NCBI GenBank assembly: GCA_035505655.1 | Contig: DATJQP010000098.1 | Span: forward strand, 1 to 64,000 | Origin: JAGVPT01 sp035505655 | GTDB lineage: Bacteria > Bacteroidota > Ignavibacteria > UBA10030 > UBA8401 | Direction: 5' to 3' | DNA: 64,000 nt | Shown: piece by piece, positions 16,672-27,100 of the stretch | Layout: every line of letters starts with the position of its first letter | Numbering within the stretch: the stretch's first letter is position 1 | Notes under the pieces: generated by a model | What the model was told of the DNA's origin: nothing | Seen by the model: the letters and a program-made list of their open reading frames with translations, nothing else | Databases searched by the model: none | Position numbers and translations under genes: made by a program

Positions 16672-19600
16672 CTATTCGAGATCAAATCCAAAGAGAATCC
16701 CGAAATAGAAGCGCCATTCTTTTCCGTACGAAACCACATCATCGTTCTGGACAAGCTGAAAGGAATTGAACCCGTACGTCCCATTAAAGAAAATACACGT
16801 TGGATAAGCGTAGAATGAAACCGACTGAAGCCGAAGCTCGAACCCCGCATCGTGCTTGAACGACCTCAGCACCGGCGAGCCGTTCCACGCATCCCCAAAA
16901 TCATAATGAACGGACCCGTACAACTTGTCAAAATAGATCTGGAGGAGCCGGAAGTCCATGTTCTCCCAGACGGGGAAGCGGTATGTTGCATTCGCGGTCG
17001 CAACCCCGTTCCCGCCGAGCGCATAGAACGGATAACCCTTCATGCCGACGAGTCCGCCGGCGTAGAAATCGAAGAAGTCAGGAACGAGCGGACCGAAGAT
17101 CGTCCCCCCGCGGAGGGCAAACGAGAGAGTATGTTTCCATCCCGGAAGCTGGATATTCTCGGTGTACTTCGCCTCGGCTCTCGGAAAATTGAAGGGAGAA
17201 AGTACGGGTGATATTCCCGATTCGGTCTCCTGGTAATCGTTGTTGTAGTTGAACTTGTCAAGCTCGTAATCGGCCCGGAGAGAAATCTTTCGTCCGACCG
17301 GATTGATGTCCTTGTCCCGTGAGGGGAGAATCCCGTTGAATTCCCACGAGAGGGAAATATCGTTGCCGATGAAGTAGAGGTCCGTCGATCCGGGAATATC
17401 CGCCTGAAGCGACGGGGAGAACGTCGAGGCGATGTCCTGCGAGTACCGGCTGTGCGCGAACCCGAGCGTCACGACATCGGCCTCGGTGAAGAGGTTCTGC
17501 TTGAAATTAATGTCGAACTCCAGAAGGCCATAACTTGGATCGAAGGCCACGGTGTCGAGTCCAAAAACTCCGTCGACGGCCTTCGCGTTCCGGGTAATAT
17601 TATAGAGCTCGAGCGAAACGACGGGCGACAGTCCAAGCTGGTACAGGCCGGGGATCCTGTCCTTGTATTCGAAAATGAAAAAAAGATCCCTTTCGAACTG
17701 GCGATTGATAGCGGCCCCGCCGAAGACGTCGTATTTGTCGACAACGTCCGAGGAGGTGAAGTAGAAACCGGGCTTCAGGAAATCCAGTCCCTTATTCGCT
17801 GTGCTGTACTCATCGACGCGGAGAAACGGCACCACGGAAAGACTTGTGAAGATGTTCTTGTACGGCTTCGCATCGAAGGCTGGGTACCGGGTGTCGTCGT
17901 ACGAGCGAAGCTTCGCCCAGTCGATCCGGTTTCCGGCGTCGTTCGATGCAAGGGTGACGGGGGCAATCGGAGATTTCATGATGTAGGAATGCCCCGAAAA
18001 GTCGCCCGTTCCCGCTGATCGGAGAAGGTTGAGCTTGAAGCCGCCTGAGGTGTAGGAAGCGAAGGCGATGTCGCCGTTCTTGCTGACGCTCGGCATGAAG
18101 GCGCCGCCAAGGACGTTGGTCACCTGCGCAATCGACCGGCTCTCCACGTCGTAGGAATAGATGTTGAAAATGCCGGACCTGTCGGAGACGAAGTAGATCT
18201 TCTTCCCGTCCGGTCCATAGACCGGATTCCGGGCATCGTCCTCCCCGGGGATCAGGGTTTCAACGTTTCCATCGGCCAGCGTAATCCTGTCGACGTCCTG
18301 CGCTTCTCTTTGCGCGTACCCGAAAACGACGCTCCTGCCGTCCGGCGACCATTTTGGCGTGAACACCTGCTCGCCGTTCCTGTACCCTGTCAGCTCCCTG
18401 AAGTCTCCCCCCGACGAATCGACAACCCCGAGGTTTATGGTTCCGTCGGTCTCCGTGGCGAAAACGATCTCTTTGCCGTCCGGAGAAACCGAGGGATTCG
18501 TCGCCCGGAGGGCGTACGTCAGCCGGTGCTCCTTCTCGGATGCAAGGTCATAGACGTACACATCCGACAAATCGGACCAATGAGGATTGTCCTTCGTCGT
18601 CTTCGAGTAGTAAAGCTTCCGGCCGTCAGGCGACCAGGAGACCGATGACCGTACCTTCTCGTCAATCTCCGTTTCCTTCTTTGTATCGATGTCATAAATA
18701 TAGATAGAGGAAACTCCGAAGTAGTCGGAAGTCTTGTTCGACGTGTAGGCAATCTTGCGGCCGTCGGGCGAGAACGTGGGATAGAAATTTCCGAACCCGA
18801 CCCCGCCGATCGTCTCCCCTTCCACCCGATCGGTCATGATGGGAGCGACCCTGTTCTTGTAGTCTTCGACAACATGGGCATGCCATTCGTCATAGAGTGC
18901 CTGGCCGCTCTTGCCGATGGCGCGCTCGATCGCCTCGTCGATCGTAATCGTCGGAAGATTTGACAGATTCCGGGCGATCCGCGCAATGGCGTCGGCGCCG
19001 TATGTTTCGGAGATGTACTTCACGAGCGCGAAGCCGGCGTTGTACGACGATTCGTTCCCAAGGCTCGTCTTCGCGAAGACGCTCATCTCGCTCCAGGTCA
19101 GCATATTCCCGTCAAGCGCATACATCCTGAGAATCATATCCCGGTGAGAATCCCAATAGTCATAGCTGAGCTGCGGACGGTTGAACTGGGCGACTCCCTC
19201 GGCGAACCAGCTCGGGACGATAAAGCCTGAAATGGGGTACGAAACGATGACGTTCGGATAACCGTAGAGAACATCCTGCCGACGCTCGGCTTCGTACCCG
19301 AGCCACTGGAGGTAGATCCCCGGCACTCGACGCCCGAACTTCATCGAGGTCTGGATCTGGATGATGTGCGTAAACTCGTGCGTGACGACGTTTCTGAGCC
19401 AGTCGTGGGTTCCGCGGAGGTCAAAGTCGAGGGCAGGAGCCCAAAGCTCGATCTTGTTGTCGTAGAAGTACGCCGCCCCGTTCGAAAAGTCGTCGTAGTC
19501 CTTCAGGACGATACTCACCTTCTGATCGGGTTCGTGGTGGTAGAGCGACGTGACCGGCCCGTAGATGTCCTCGGCAACTTTCGCGATGACCCGCGCACTT

Positions 19601-19836
19601 CTCTCTTCTCCGTTGTGATAATGGACGAAGAAGTGCGGCGTCTCGATGGTAAACCAGTCCAGTTCGGTGTGATTGAAGTAATCATCCTGTGCCGAAGCCG
19701 GGCCTGTGGCAAGCGCAGTCAGAAGAAAGAGAAGGGCACCGCACCGGAGAAGTGCTGACCCGCCGGGAGAAATCACCTTCAGGCCTGAAATCCCTTCGCT
19801 CATTGAACCGATTTCCCGGATCGCGGCTGCGCTCAT
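16672..19836 (-). CDS. Outer-membrane protein: MA-type metallopeptidase + PD40 propeller + C-terminal beta-barrel
   Basis: 1054 aa from ATG 19836, which overlaps the upstream stop by ATGA; an alternative ATG at 19800 gives a shorter signal peptide. Signal peptide to about residue 50 (ending ASAQ). Residues ~55-290 are a gluzincin (peptidase MA-like) domain with zinc motif His153-Glu154-x2-His157 and downstream Glu213 (WFAEGVAQ). Residues ~300-640 hold TolB-like PD40 beta-propeller repeats (FSPDGRKIAYTS, WSPDGRKLYYS, VSPDGKEIVFA and others). The last ~400 residues are strand-rich with aromatic residues and end in FGFDLE, like a BamA/Omp85-type barrel. Inferred role: outer-membrane-anchored peptidase displaying a propeller, acting at the cell surface or periplasm. 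All metal ligands are present. Substrate unknown. Confidence 0.82.
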   Translation of the reverse strand: MSAAAIREIGSMSEGISGLKVISPGGSALLRCGALLFLLTALATGPASAQDDYFNHTELDWFTIETPHFFVHYHNGEERSARVIAKVAEDIYGPVTSLYHHEPDQKVSIVLKDYDDFSNGAAYFYDNKIELWAPALDFDLRGTHDWLRNVVTHEFTHIIQIQTSMKFGRRVPGIYLQWLGYEAERRQDVLYGYPNVIVSYPISGFIVPSWFAEGVAQFNRPQLSYDYWDSHRDMILRMYALDGNMLTWSEMSVFAKTSLGNESSYNAGFALVKYISETYGADAIARIARNLSNLPTITIDEAIERAIGKSGQALYDEWHAHVVEDYKNRVAPIMTDRVEGETIGGVGFGNFYPTFSPDGRKIAYTSNKTSDYFGVSSIYIYDIDTKKETEIDEKVRSSVSWSPDGRKLYYSKTTKDNPHWSDLSDVYVYDLASEKEHRLTYALRATNPSVSPDGKEIVFATETDGTINLGVVDSSGGDFRELTGYRNGEQVFTPKWSPDGRSVVFGYAQREAQDVDRITLADGNVETLIPGEDDARNPVYGPDGKKIYFVSDRSGIFNIYSYDVESRSIAQVTNVLGGAFMPSVSKNGDIAFASYTSGGFKLNLLRSAGTGDFSGHSYIMKSPIAPVTLASNDAGNRIDWAKLRSYDDTRYPAFDAKPYKNIFTSLSVVPFLRVDEYSTANKGLDFLKPGFYFTSSDVVDKYDVFGGAAINRQFERDLFFIFEYKDRIPGLYQLGLSPVVSLELYNITRNAKAVDGVFGLDTVAFDPSYGLLEFDINFKQNLFTEADVVTLGFAHSRYSQDIASTFSPSLQADIPGSTDLYFIGNDISLSWEFNGILPSRDKDINPVGRKISLRADYELDKFNYNNDYQETESGISPVLSPFNFPRAEAKYTENIQLPGWKHTLSFALRGGTIFGPLVPDFFDFYAGGLVGMKGYPFYALGGNGVATANATYRFPVWENMDFRLLQIYFDKLYGSVHYDFGDAWNGSPVLRSFKHDAGFELRLQSVSFYAYPTCIFFNGTYGFNSFQLVQNDDVVSYGKEWRFYFGILFGFDLE

Positions 19837-22800
19837 CTCACAACCGCAATTTTGACGATCACGCTCTTTTCCTGGCCGGAAGAGGTCGCCCGGATCTGCG
19901 CAAAGTAGACTCCGCTCTGGACTTTGGTGACATCCCACAACACCTCGTTGTCGAGGTTTGCCTGGCCCGGTCCCGCAAACTGCTGGACGAGTTCCCCGGC
20001 AAGGTTGAAGATCTTGATCGTCACCGTTGCGGGCATGCCCAGATAATAGCGGATGTGCGTCGTCTTGTCGAACACGGGGTTCGGCCAATTATATGCCATT
20101 GATGTGGGAAGGAGCTCAGCGGACCGGGCCACGGTGGGAGAAGCACTCTCTGCGTAGTCCGAGTGAAATTCATTTCCCAGAAATCCTCCCCACAGTACTC
20201 CAGTCGAGTCGAGAAGATCCGTGACTTTCCAAAGATAGACCGACGAGTCGGTCGATGCCGCGGCGAGGAGGTTGCCGGAGAATGCAAGGGACGAAACAAT
20301 CCCTCCCGTCTGCAGAGGGAATCCGTCGAGCGGATTTCCTAAGTCGTCATAGGCGCACACCTGACCGAGCGAGCTGCCGAAGAGGATAGCGGTCGAGGTG
20401 CTCCCGGAAAGCCGGACAACAAGCGGGCTGCCGATGACCTTTCCGCCGTCCTGGGGCTTAAGTGGAAAGTGGTCAAGCAGAACGCCGTTCCTTCCGAAGG
20501 CATAGAGCCCCGACTCCGTCCCGACAAGGATATCGATCTGGCCGTCGCCGTTGACATCCGCAAGAGCGAACCCGCCGGTGACATTTGCGCCGACCGGATA
20601 ATCGGCTTCGAAACCAAGCGTCGCGGCATCGTAGATCGAAAAAGTGTTGTCCGAACAGACGGTGACCGTCGAGACTCCGGAAAAAGGAGTTGAAGAGGAC
20701 GAGCCCGAGAATGCAACATTCCCCATCGCCACGATCTTTTTTGAGCCGACGTACTTTGTTGCACCCTGGCTGTTGAATAACGAGTCGGAACTCGCAGCGG
20801 TCCAACTTCCCGAAGGAGTGACGCTGAGGAACAGTAACGGAGAATTTCCGGGCACTGTCCGCTGCACAACGGCCGGGCTCAACCCCGCGAACTCACTGAT
20901 TCCTCCATCCTGGTCTTCCACGAAGTACTGTGCGGCCGAACCGATAACCGCGGCTGAAGGCGACGTGAGGGGATGTCCCGTGTTCCCCGTCATGACGGGA
21001 TCTGCAACTCCGTCGCCGTCAAGGTCTCTGTTCGAGAGGAGGACGAACGAGCTGTCGCGCGCGCAACCCAACGCAGCCGTCGCCGACGGCACCCCCCCGC
21101 TCCTCGCGAGAACCGGCTGAAACCTTCCCCCGAATCGTGAATAGAGTCCGCCTGAATCTCTCATGACAGGGGTGAGATCCCGTCTCAGAACATAGATCGA
21201 ATCACCGGCCGTGAAAACGAGATCAGGGTTTCCATTCCCTTCGACGTCGGCGAAATAGGGAGCATCATTCTGACTCGACTTGAGGTCTTTGCGCTTGAGG
21301 GTCTTCCACAAGGAGATCCGCGAGTCGCCCACAGCAGCGTGGAAGGTCATGACTGGGCCGGCATCGCTGAACTGATCGAGGGCAACGTGCGACCGCGCGG
21401 AAGAGTTGCTCAGCGAGTTCGGATGCGTCGTCTCATTGAACGCGTTGGTGAAAACCGGCGAGTTGTTCTTCGAAAACCAGTAATCGAGAGCCCAACCGTC
21501 TTCGGTTCCGCTGCCGGGATCGAGCAGTCCATACGATTGGCCGATATCCTGAGATCCGTCCGCCTCCTCGAGAAAGACTCCGCGGTGCGCAAGATCCGCG
21601 TTGATGCTGTTCGTGGCGAAGTTCTTCGCGATGATCCCTTCGTCGACGTGCCAGATGAGAGCTCCGCCGAGGTACCCTTGAGCGCCCGGAAGACTCCAGT
21701 CGATATCATCGACGTCGAGCACATCGCCGTAGACCGAATCGACGTTGGAAGCGTTGAAATCGTCGTCGTCCTGTGCGAAGTGTTTCGTGAATACTGTATT
21801 GTTCCACCGTATCGTCAGCGTCACGCCGTCCGCATTCACATCACGGTCGCGGTTCTCAACCAAAAAATATTCCTGCGCACTCACTGGAACCCGATAGACT
21901 GTATCACCGACCGGATTGAGCGACCGGGCCGGGAGGCGAAGGTTCGACGACCCTGAGGGAATAAGGATCGGCGAGGTCCACCCGAGAAAGGTTCTCTCCC
22001 AGGCCGAAGGAGCCGGGGGAAACAACCCGGCGAAACTGAAAATCGACTGCCCGTCCATCAGTCCGAAGCGGCCGATCGCTGTTCCCCCCGTGATCGTATT
22101 GAACAGATCGGGCATACCCAGGTAACTGCCGATGTTCGCGACAAGGAGCCCGTTGATGCCGAGTTGATAGAGGAAGGTCCCGCCGGTCGCCGCAGGGAGC
22201 GGCCGGTTTTCCGTCTCCGGAAGGATCGCCGTATTCCGAATCGTGAAGCCGGGATGATTCTTGAGCGCGACTCCCCCGGCCGGCAGTCCGAGTTCGGATT
22301 GCATGTCCGTTGCACCGAAATAGAGCGACGGAATGTCGTATGGAGTGGGATCGTACCCGATCGATGCCTTGAGGTCGAGATCCTTCCCAACTCCCGCATG
22401 GAAAATCACGAAGAGATCATACTGGTCGAACGGGAACGCCGGGTAGAGAGAATCGGCGAGCCCCCACGTCTCGGAGACGAGTGCCCCGAGGGGGAGGTCC
22501 GAGTTGACGGGGGCATATTCCTTCATTGACTTCGAGACGGTCAGGACGCTCCCGAGCAATGTTGTCGTCACAACGAGGGATCCCTTCGAGGCTTTCTGGA
22601 AGTAGTTCCTGGCGAAAAGGAGGTGGTCGGCAAAGTATGCGGAGTCTCTCGGCGGAGCGTCGATGATACGCTGGGGGTCCGTCGTAAGGTCGAATTGTCC
22701 GGTTCCGGTCGTGAGAGGATCGGTGTCCGCCCGGAATTGCACCATGACCGCAAGAACCCGCACGGTCGAGGGAGAACCCGCAGCGAGGAGACGACGATGA

Positions 22801-22910
22801 ACAGTATAGGGCGAGTTCGACACCCGGAGAGGATGGTCAAGCTTCTGGGCGAGCCCCTGTCCGGCGATTGCCAGGAGGCAGAGAACGGCGAGGTATTGCT
22901 TCCCAATCAT
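19833..22910 (-). CDS. M6-like (immune inhibitor A-type) secreted protein with lost zinc site, FG-GAP repeats and T9SS sorting domain
   Basis: 1025 aa with signal peptide (residues 1-21, ending GLAQ). Residues ~45-520 follow the M6 metalloprotease layout: VRVLAVMVQF, the DLFVIFHAG strand, the zinc-site region, FGLMDGQ, ALIWHVDEG and GVFLEEADG. Where M6 enzymes have HExxHxxGxxD, this protein reads A258-N259-I-G-S262-Y-L-G-M-P-D268, so both His and the Glu are gone while G265 and D268 remain. FG-GAP/VCBS-like repeats follow (NRDLDGDGVADPVMTG, ADVNGDGQIDILVG). The last ~90 residues form a type A T9SS sorting domain (YNWPNPVFDKTTHIRY...). Probably a secreted non-catalytic binding or scaffold protein. 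Translationally coupled (ATGA) to the gluzincin-barrel gene downstream. Confidence 0.82.
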   Translation of the reverse strand: MIGKQYLAVLCLLAIAGQGLAQKLDHPLRVSNSPYTVHRRLLAAGSPSTVRVLAVMVQFRADTDPLTTGTGQFDLTTDPQRIIDAPPRDSAYFADHLLFARNYFQKASKGSLVVTTTLLGSVLTVSKSMKEYAPVNSDLPLGALVSETWGLADSLYPAFPFDQYDLFVIFHAGVGKDLDLKASIGYDPTPYDIPSLYFGATDMQSELGLPAGGVALKNHPGFTIRNTAILPETENRPLPAATGGTFLYQLGINGLLVANIGSYLGMPDLFNTITGGTAIGRFGLMDGQSIFSFAGLFPPAPSAWERTFLGWTSPILIPSGSSNLRLPARSLNPVGDTVYRVPVSAQEYFLVENRDRDVNADGVTLTIRWNNTVFTKHFAQDDDDFNASNVDSVYGDVLDVDDIDWSLPGAQGYLGGALIWHVDEGIIAKNFATNSINADLAHRGVFLEEADGSQDIGQSYGLLDPGSGTEDGWALDYWFSKNNSPVFTNAFNETTHPNSLSNSSARSHVALDQFSDAGPVMTFHAAVGDSRISLWKTLKRKDLKSSQNDAPYFADVEGNGNPDLVFTAGDSIYVLRRDLTPVMRDSGGLYSRFGGRFQPVLARSGGVPSATAALGCARDSSFVLLSNRDLDGDGVADPVMTGNTGHPLTSPSAAVIGSAAQYFVEDQDGGISEFAGLSPAVVQRTVPGNSPLLFLSVTPSGSWTAASSDSLFNSQGATKYVGSKKIVAMGNVAFSGSSSSTPFSGVSTVTVCSDNTFSIYDAATLGFEADYPVGANVTGGFALADVNGDGQIDILVGTESGLYAFGRNGVLLDHFPLKPQDGGKVIGSPLVVRLSGSTSTAILFGSSLGQVCAYDDLGNPLDGFPLQTGGIVSSLAFSGNLLAAASTDSSVYLWKVTDLLDSTGVLWGGFLGNEFHSDYAESASPTVARSAELLPTSMAYNWPNPVFDKTTHIRYYLGMPATVTIKIFNLAGELVQQFAGPGQANLDNEVLWDVTKVQSGVYFAQIRATSSGQEKSVIVKIAVVR

Positions 22911-22958
22911 GGATTAGTCCGTAAGTGAAGGCAAAAAGTCAGTAGCGCTGTAGCAAGA

Positions 22959-24074
22959 CTAATCCCCGCCGCCCCAGATGATCAGCAACGTGAATCGAAG
23001 GGTATCTGAGAGCGGGCTGTTCTCGTCCGAGGTAGAATCGTAGCTGAAGTCGAATCCGTAGATGTCGTACCTGATGCCCGCGCCGAAGGTCATGAACTTC
23101 CTGTCGCCGTACGCCGGATCCTCGTAGAAATATCCCATCCGCAGAGCGATGAGTTTGTTATACCAGTACTCCATCCCGACCGATGTTTGCGTCGATCGGA
23201 GGACGCCGTTCCATCCGGGTGAAGTCCACGATGTGATGAGAGATTTTGGCAGCGGATCCGATTGCGCGCCTTCCCGGTTGACGAGAAGCCTCGAAAAATC
23301 GAGCGCGATCTCAAGACTGTTAAACTCATCCTTCACCGGGATGATGCCGAAACCGAGGCGAAGCGTCGTCGGCAACGGATCGGCCTGCGCGGCGTCAATA
23401 TAGGTGATCTTCGGGCCGATGTTGGACAGGTTGGCGCCGATCTGAAAATGCTCTCCGAGGTCCAGGTCGGTGAATGGGATGACAAGAGTCTTCGGTTTCC
23501 ACAGCGTGGCGATATCGAAGCTCATGTCATACGCGATCCCTGTCCCTTGTTCCTGACCGGTCCCCATCGGAGAGAGAGCGCTGTTGATGAACCTGAGGTT
23601 CATCCCAAGTCCCCACGTGTCGGTGATGGCAGCGCCGTATCCGACCGTCGCCGCGACTTCGAACGCCTTGAAGGAGCCCTTGGGTATCGGTCCGGTCTCG
23701 TCCGTGATCGTGAACTCACCGAGGTTGAGATATGTCACGCTTCCCGCGACCGTCCCTCCCCACTCGGGAACATCCTGCCGGTAGTTGAGATAATCATAGA
23801 AGAGGTCGGCGAGATGGAATTGCGGCAGCCAGTTGGAGTGGGTGATGCTCACCTCACTTCCCTTGAGGAAACCCAACCCTCCCGGGTTCCAATAGACAGA
23901 ACCCGCGTCGTCCGCGAGCCCCGCTCCGGCTTCACCCATCCCGCTAGCACGGGAGTTTGGGGAGATCAGGAGGAACGGAACCGCCGATGCCCCTCCCTGA
24001 GCGAATGCCGTCTCCTGAACGACAAGAAGGATCCCCAATCCAAAGACCGCAATGATCGCTGCTTTCAGTTTCAC
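22959..24074 (-). CDS. porV: PorV/PorQ-family outer-membrane protein of type IX secretion
   Basis: 371 aa from GTG 24074, preceded by GGAGGT at 4-5 nt. An upstream TTG at 24086 lies on that ribosome site and is less likely. Signal peptide ends near TAFAQGG. The N-terminal mature motif is the PorV/PorQ hallmark: FLLISPNSRASGMGEAG, then DDAGSVYWNPGGL, as in FadL-like 14-stranded barrels. The C-terminus is strand-rich, alternating polar and aromatic residues (FSYDSTSDENS onward). PorV binds T9SS sorting domains on cargo leaving SprA and delivers them to the PorU complex. It is directly downstream of porU with 117 nt between, matching the usual porU-porV order, which favours PorV over PorQ. Confidence 0.88.
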   Translation of the reverse strand: MKLKAAIIAVFGLGILLVVQETAFAQGGASAVPFLLISPNSRASGMGEAGAGLADDAGSVYWNPGGLGFLKGSEVSITHSNWLPQFHLADLFYDYLNYRQDVPEWGGTVAGSVTYLNLGEFTITDETGPIPKGSFKAFEVAATVGYGAAITDTWGLGMNLRFINSALSPMGTGQEQGTGIAYDMSFDIATLWKPKTLVIPFTDLDLGEHFQIGANLSNIGPKITYIDAAQADPLPTTLRLGFGIIPVKDEFNSLEIALDFSRLLVNREGAQSDPLPKSLITSWTSPGWNGVLRSTQTSVGMEYWYNKLIALRMGYFYEDPAYGDRKFMTFGAGIRYDIYGFDFSYDSTSDENSPLSDTLRFTLLIIWGGGD

Positions 24075-24191
24075 AACCACCTCCAAATCTAATCTACGAT
24101 TAAGGTATGGTATTTACGTTTGAGGTTCAATATCGGGCCGTTGGGCATCTCCGGCCTCTCCGTACACGTGTTCATCGCCATGCCGTCGCCT

Positions 24192-27100
24192 TCACCGGAC
24201 GATCGCGAGTTTTCCAAGAGCTTCGTTCGAGTATTTTCCGTCAACGGTCCGCGCGATGACTTTGTAGAAATAGGTTCCGTTGGCGATCTTCGACCCGTCC
24301 CTGTCCAGACCGTCCCAGAAGATCTTCACGAACCTGTCGTTGTAGATGTTTTCAGGAATCACCTGAATCAACCTCCCCGTCACGGTGAAGATTTTGATCT
24401 CAGCATAGATTGGCGCGAGCTGGTTATGCTGGAAGGTAAAGGTGGTGCTCGACCGCATCGGGTTGGGGATATTAAAGACATCCTCGAGGGCGAGCGAAGA
24501 ACTCGACGCGACCGAAAACTCCGTCTGGGTCGACGTCGAGTTGTTGTAGACGTCCCACGCGCGCACTTTCAGCGTGTGGAGGCCGGCCCCCAGTCCTTCC
24601 ATTTGATAGAGAACGGTCCCCGCCTGATAATTGTCTTTCGCTCCCTGATAATTCGAGGTGAGGTCGATGCTCTTCGAATCGCCGTCGAGCCAGGCTTCGA
24701 TTCTGTGACCCACACTTGACCCGGCCGAATTGATCCCGCTGCTATCGGCAAGGTCTACGATGAGGAGTGGATTCTCGTTGACGAGATCCCCCGAGCGAAA
24801 CGTTCGCGTGTCGAAATAGATCTCAACGGACGGCCCCTGGGTGTCGTTTGCCACGGAAGTCGCGGTTCCTCCGACAACGACGCGGTCGGTATAACCCCGG
24901 CCATCGGTCCCCGCGCCCGAAAAATACATCGACACCTTCCCCTGCTTGTTGCCGTACGAGATGTCTTTCGGCACCACGAATGTCGCCGACGTCCAGCCGT
25001 TCCTGATCGTGCTCTGGCCGTTGTAAATGGTCGCCCCGGGCTTCAGGAAGACGAAGGGGATCTGGACTTCGCTGTCGTACGTCGAGTCGGAAAGATCGGA
25101 ATCGTAGACCGTGATAAGGGAGGAATCGCTGTTGAGATTCTGCACATTCCCGCCCCCATCGCGGATGGACGCGCTCACTCTCACCTTGCTGAGCGCCTGC
25201 AGCGTGTCGAACGTGGATTGAGAGACCGGGAAGCCGTTGATTGAGTCGATCTGCATGACGAGCTTCGGAACGGCGAGCCTCAGCGTCGGATCTCCGAGGA
25301 GGTGGTACTTGCGGTCGTTTTCGAGGTCTCCCGATTGGTTCTTTGCCATCATGAGTGCGTCGCCAAGACGTGGAGTGCGCGCGAAGAGGTCCGTCGGGAA
25401 AAGAAAACTGTAGAGGTTGGTGTTGATGAGGAAATTCGAATCGGACCAGACGGCGCGGGTGGAACTCACGACCGCGATCGCTCCTCCCCGCGGATTCCTC
25501 ATCGCCTCCTCGGCCGAACTCTGCGTCCCTGCCTGGTCGAACCTCCCCCAGTCGCAGGTGGCGGCAACGATGCAGGTGAGATCATTCTGATTGAAGAACT
25601 GGTTAATGACGTCGTCCTTCGTGAGGATCGTCTCGTGAGACCAGACATTCGGGTTGCCGTGACCGGTATAATTCAGCACGAGGGTTCCGGCATTGACCTG
25701 GTCGATGATCGCCTGACGCACCTGCGGTTTCGTTCTCCCCGTTGAGGCGATCACCGTTGGATAGTCCGGCTCATAGATCTTTTTGATGTTGTACGACTTC
25801 GGCACATAGTTTTCCGCGAGCAACTCCGCCTGGACGGGATTCGGCGCGTCGTCGATGGCACCATTGATATTCTGATCATCGCACACGATCGTGATGAGAT
25901 TCTTCCAGGCTCCGAGGGGAATGGCGGTTTCGTACTGGATGATTCTGTCCACGGCAAGCCGCGCCTCGTCACTCGACCTCACGGCGAGGCGGCCATGGGC
26001 AACGGAGACATTGACGTCGTCCCCGGGGTTGAGGTATGTGAAGAAATCGTCGTACGAGTACGTATCGACCTGATTGTTCGATTCCGGCGACTCGCAGGTT
26101 GGAACCCAGTCCCTATCGACTCCAAGGATGTTCTTGTAATCAAAATCTGCATCGCCGAAGAAGAGGACGTACCTGGGAGGTGTCGTCCAGTTGCTCACGG
26201 CGTAGTAGAGAAAATCGCGGATCGACGCGGGATCGGGCATCCCGTTTCCGAATTCGTTGTAGATGGTGTCGACTTCAACCACGTACGTGCTCAGCGCATT
26301 GCCATTCGGAAGGCTTTCCTTGTAGGTCTTCAATCGCTGCGCTTCGGAGACGAAATCGTGGTGAGTGATGATGACAAAGTCCGCTCCGGTCGTCGCTCCG
26401 CGAAGGTTCGAATTCGGAATCCTTGTCGACGACGCCGGCGTTCCGTATCCCGCCGACACCCCTGCCCAGTATCGTTTAACACTCCCGCGGACAAGGTTGT
26501 CCCGGAAGGCAAACGATCCCGCCACCTGGTCGGAGTCGAACTGCATTCGCTTCACGTTGAGCGGGTCAGTGACGTCAAAAACGGCAAAATTGGAGCCGAC
26601 GAATCCCGTCAGCTCATACTGAACGGCGCCGGTCGTATCCGGGGAATTGAAGAGGAGGGAGTTGCCCACCGCCGTAAGCTGCTGCCGATACGTGATTTCT
26701 ATCCAATTGATGTATCCCGTGGCGATCGTACTCGGCGCGTTGTACGTCACCTTGAGCGTGCTTCTGTTGTCGGAAAGGGTCGGGACCGCTTGCGTCGACC
26801 CGTCCCCCACATGCGCGTAGTTGGCGGTGGGATCCGCGAGCTCACTCTCCGTCGCGCCCGAGATGTAGAGGCTCCCGATCTGTGCTCCTGTTTCCTCCAG
26901 AGAGAACGTCCCTGTCACATCCGATCGTGAAAGCATCTCATACGCATAATGGACGAACGTCCCCGGAACGTACCCGTCGAGCTTGTTCGTGATAACCCGT
27001 GTATCCCCCGGGTTGAAGGGAGCGCTGTACCAATTCAGGCCTGAGGCGTTGAAATTCGTTCTCTCTTCGTCGAAAAAGACCTTGCCGACCGCCGTGGTCA

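Noticed and set aside
16623..16850. N-terminal extension of the secreted protein ending at 15720
   Set aside because: The extension overlaps the 3' end of the barrel gene and has no signal-like or domain-like sequence. The ATG at 16622 starts a proper signal peptide.
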